A stretch of DNA of 11,267 bases, from NCBI GenBank assembly GCA_030152105.1, contig JASLIH010000296.1, positions 1 to 11,267 of the forward strand, given 5' to 3'. Below the pieces are notes generated by a model, which saw only the letters and a program-made list of their open reading frames with translations, searched no databases and was not told where the DNA came from. The translations under genes were made by a program, and so were the position numbers. Source of the DNA: Actinomycetes bacterium (GTDB taxonomy: Bacteria; Actinomycetota; CALGFH01). Of this stretch, positions 9,665-11,267 are shown piece after piece. Positions within the stretch are counted from its first letter, which is position 1. Each line of letters begins with the position of its first letter.

Positions 9665-10644
9665 GGGCCCACCGCCCGCAGCATCTGGCGGACGTAGAAG
9701 GAGGTCACCAGCATCAGCAGGATCACCATGACCACGGCGATGGCCGCTCCCTTGCCGTAGCGGGTCACCCCGAACGACTCGCTGTAGGACCAGATGCCGA
9801 GCAGGAAGTACTCGCGGCTGGGGCGCTGGTTGAGCAGCACCCAGATCTGGGTGAAGACCTTGAAGTCCCAGATGGTGGAGAGGGTGGCCAGGATCAGGAA
9901 GATCGGCTTCATCACCGGGAGGGTGATGTGCCGGAACACCTGCCAGGCGCCGGCGCCGTCGACCCGGGCCGCCTCCTCGAGCTCGGCCGGGACCTGGGTC
10001 AGGCCGGCGTGCAGGGTGATGGCCACGAACGGCAGGGCCCCCCAGACGACCACGATCATGATCACCGTGAACCCCTGGAGCGGCTGGTCGAACCAGTTGT
10101 GCTGCTGGAAGCTCTCGGCCCCGAGCCGGGTCAGCAGCCAGTTCACCACCCCGAACTCGAAGTCGAACATCCATTGCCAGATGGAGATGGCGGTGAGGGT
10201 CGGCATCGCCCAGGCGGCCACCAGCCCGGCCGTGACCAGCACCCGCATGGGCCGGGCCAGGTTGCGCAGCAGCAGGGCCACCAGCGTGCCCAGCACCATG
10301 GTCAGCCCGACGGCGACGGTCGCGAACACCAGCGTCCGGGCCACCACTGTCCAGAAGAACGGGTCGGTGAGGATGTCCTGGTAGTTCCGCAGGCCGATGA
10401 AGGTGCCCCGCCCGGCGAACAGCTCCTTCAGCCCGTACTGCTGGAAGGAGAGGGAGACCAGCCGGTACAGCGGGAACCCGAGGATCGCCGCCAGCACCAG
10501 CAGGGCCGGGGCGAGCAGCGCGTACGGCACCAGCGGCCGCAGCCGCCGGGCCCGCGCCCCGGGTCGCCGCGGCGCGGGCGGCCGTTCGGGGGGCGCGGCG
10601 GCGCGCCGCCGGGACGACGGTGGTCTCGTCTCGACGGCGCGCAC
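9661..10644 (-). CDS. Carbohydrate ABC transporter permease (MalF-like, CUT1 type)
   Basis: This is the first permease subunit of the sugar importer. It forms the membrane channel together with the MalG-like protein. The 327-residue product has an unusually basic, Pro-rich cytoplasmic N-terminal tail (residues 1-36, with many Arg). Likely helices follow at about 40-66, 98-127, 134-158, 190-214, 246-270 and 299-322. The EAA loop is at 224-243 (EAARVDGAGAWQVFRHITLP), with the conserved Gly and the terminal LP. Other family signs are LLAPALLVLAAILGFPLYRLV in TM1 and FIGLRNYQDILTDPFFW. GTG 10642-10644 has GGAGG eight bases upstream (10653-10657). The gene begins 25 nt after the solute-binding protein stop and overlaps the next permease by four bases, so it sits within one operon. 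The length is slightly above the typical 290-310 because of the N-terminal tail. Confidence 0.96.
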   Translation of the reverse strand: MRAVETRPPSSRRRAAAPPERPPAPRRPGARARRLRPLVPYALLAPALLVLAAILGFPLYRLVSLSFQQYGLKELFAGRGTFIGLRNYQDILTDPFFWTVVARTLVFATVAVGLTMVLGTLVALLLRNLARPMRVLVTAGLVAAWAMPTLTAISIWQWMFDFEFGVVNWLLTRLGAESFQQHNWFDQPLQGFTVIMIVVVWGALPFVAITLHAGLTQVPAELEEAARVDGAGAWQVFRHITLPVMKPIFLILATLSTIWDFKVFTQIWVLLNQRPSREYFLLGIWSYSESFGVTRYGKGAAIAVVMVILLMLVTSFYVRQMLRAVGP

Positions 10645-10669
10645 GGCGACTGCCTCCTGCTCGTCCAGG

Positions 10670-11267
10670 TCAGGAACCCGAATTGAGCGTATCCGTGATC
10701 TGGGTGCTGGCTTCCTTGGTGGCGTCGGCGACCGAGGAGCGCTCGGTGAAGATCGAGACCAGCATGTCGGGCAGGATATTGGCCGCCTCGACGTTCGCCC
10801 AGTTGGGCGACGTCGGGGTGAAGCGGCTGTTCTTGGCGGTGGAGTCGAAGACCGACAGGTAGGGGTCGTCGGCGTGCAGCTCGAGCAGGGTGGTCGAGTT
10901 GGGGATGACCCCGCCGACGGTGGCCATCTGGGTCTGGAAGTTGGTGCCGGCCAGCAGCTTCACCCAGTCGAGGGCCAGGTCCTGGTTCTTGGACTTGGCG
11001 GCGATGCCGAGGTCGGAGCCGCCGAGGAACACCGGCGCTGTCTGACCGCTGGTGCGGCTGGGCAGCGGGAAGGCGGCCAGGTCCTTCTCCAGCTTGGGGT
11101 TGCCCTGCTTGGGGTCGAGGATGACGCCCTTCTCCCAGCCGTTGGCCACGATCATGGCGATGTGGCCCTGGGCGAACGCCTGGTCCTGCTTGAGCTCGTC
11201 GCCCTGCTTGTCAGCCCGCGAGCAGCAGTCGACCAGCTGCTTGAGGGCGGTCAGCCCGGCCTGGGAC
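10670..11267 (-). CDS. Extracellular solute-binding protein of the sugar ABC importer (partial, N-terminus off window)
   Basis: This is the lipid-anchored or secreted receptor that delivers a carbohydrate to the two permeases. Only the last 198 residues are inside the window, so the signal peptide and N-terminal lobe are not visible. The frame is open to the right edge, beginning SQAGLTALKQLVDCCSRADK. The features are typical of family 1 sugar-binding proteins: AFAQGHIAMIVANGWEKG, then AAFPLPSRTSG, VFLGGSDLGIAAKSKNQDLALDWVKLLAG, GVIPNSTTL, and the C-terminal helix region ending in TDTLNSGS. The internal Met at 11155 is not a start, because homologous coding continues upstream of it. A Cys-Cys pair (CCSRAD) lies in the visible N-proximal part, which is unusual for this region. 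It is the first visible gene of the importer operon and is 25 nt from the MalF-like permease. Confidence 0.93.
   Translation of the reverse strand, partial: SQAGLTALKQLVDCCSRADKQGDELKQDQAFAQGHIAMIVANGWEKGVILDPKQGNPKLEKDLAAFPLPSRTSGQTAPVFLGGSDLGIAAKSKNQDLALDWVKLLAGTNFQTQMATVGGVIPNSTTLLELHADDPYLSVFDSTAKNSRFTPTSPNWANVEAANILPDMLVSIFTERSSVADATKEASTQITDTLNSGS

Noticed and set aside
8957..10686. Plus-strand open frames opposite the permease genes
   Set aside because: They encode hydrophilic Gln/His/Asp-rich chains antisense to two permeases with clear EAA loops; no ribosome site or homology supports them.

Overview
This window is very GC-rich (strong G/C preference at third codon positions) and densely packed. 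It comes from an actinobacterium-like genome, probably a soil or otherwise little-studied Actinomycetota lineage. The evidence is composition, frequent GTG starts, a DUF6458-type small membrane protein (as I recall, a mainly actinobacterial family), and the order ligA ... gatC-gatA. That order is known from actinobacteria such as Mycobacterium, where ligA lies a short distance upstream of gatC and gatA. I cannot name a genus.

Left part, minus strand (about 4667 down to 1): NAD-dependent DNA ligase (ligA); a four-helix membrane protein of unknown function overlapping it by 8 nt; a hairpin that may be a terminator; a DUF6458-like two-helix membrane protein; a VOC/glyoxalase-fold protein whose frame is broken near its N-terminus; then gatC and gatA, overlapping by 4 nt, with gatA running off the left edge. 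GatC and GatA are subunits of the amidotransferase that makes Gln-tRNA(Gln) and/or Asn-tRNA(Asn).

Middle, plus strand (4786-7861): a complete MMPL-family (RND superfamily) exporter, overlapped by 14 nt by a Cof/HAD-IIB sugar-phosphatase-like hydrolase. The 118 bp between ligA and the exporter is a divergent intergenic region that should hold promoters in both directions.

Right part, minus strand (11267 down to 7848): a carbohydrate ABC importer operon, read as solute-binding protein (N-terminus outside the window), MalF-like permease, MalG-like permease, then a cytoplasmic protein that looks like an uncharacterised TIM-barrel glycoside hydrolase with a Trp-Asp-Glu-Pro motif and a cysteine cluster. 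The last three genes are joined by 4-nt stop/start overlaps. No ATPase subunit is visible. The operon converges with the HAD gene, and the two 3' ends overlap by 14 nt.

The window is coding almost throughout; no gene-free stretch exceeds about 220 bp. No rRNA, tRNA, CRISPR, insertion sequence, prophage or defence genes were seen. Most of it is ordinary. The parts most worth a second look are the cysteine-cluster hydrolase-like protein in the sugar operon, the unknown membrane protein coupled to ligA, and the one-base disruption in the VOC gene.
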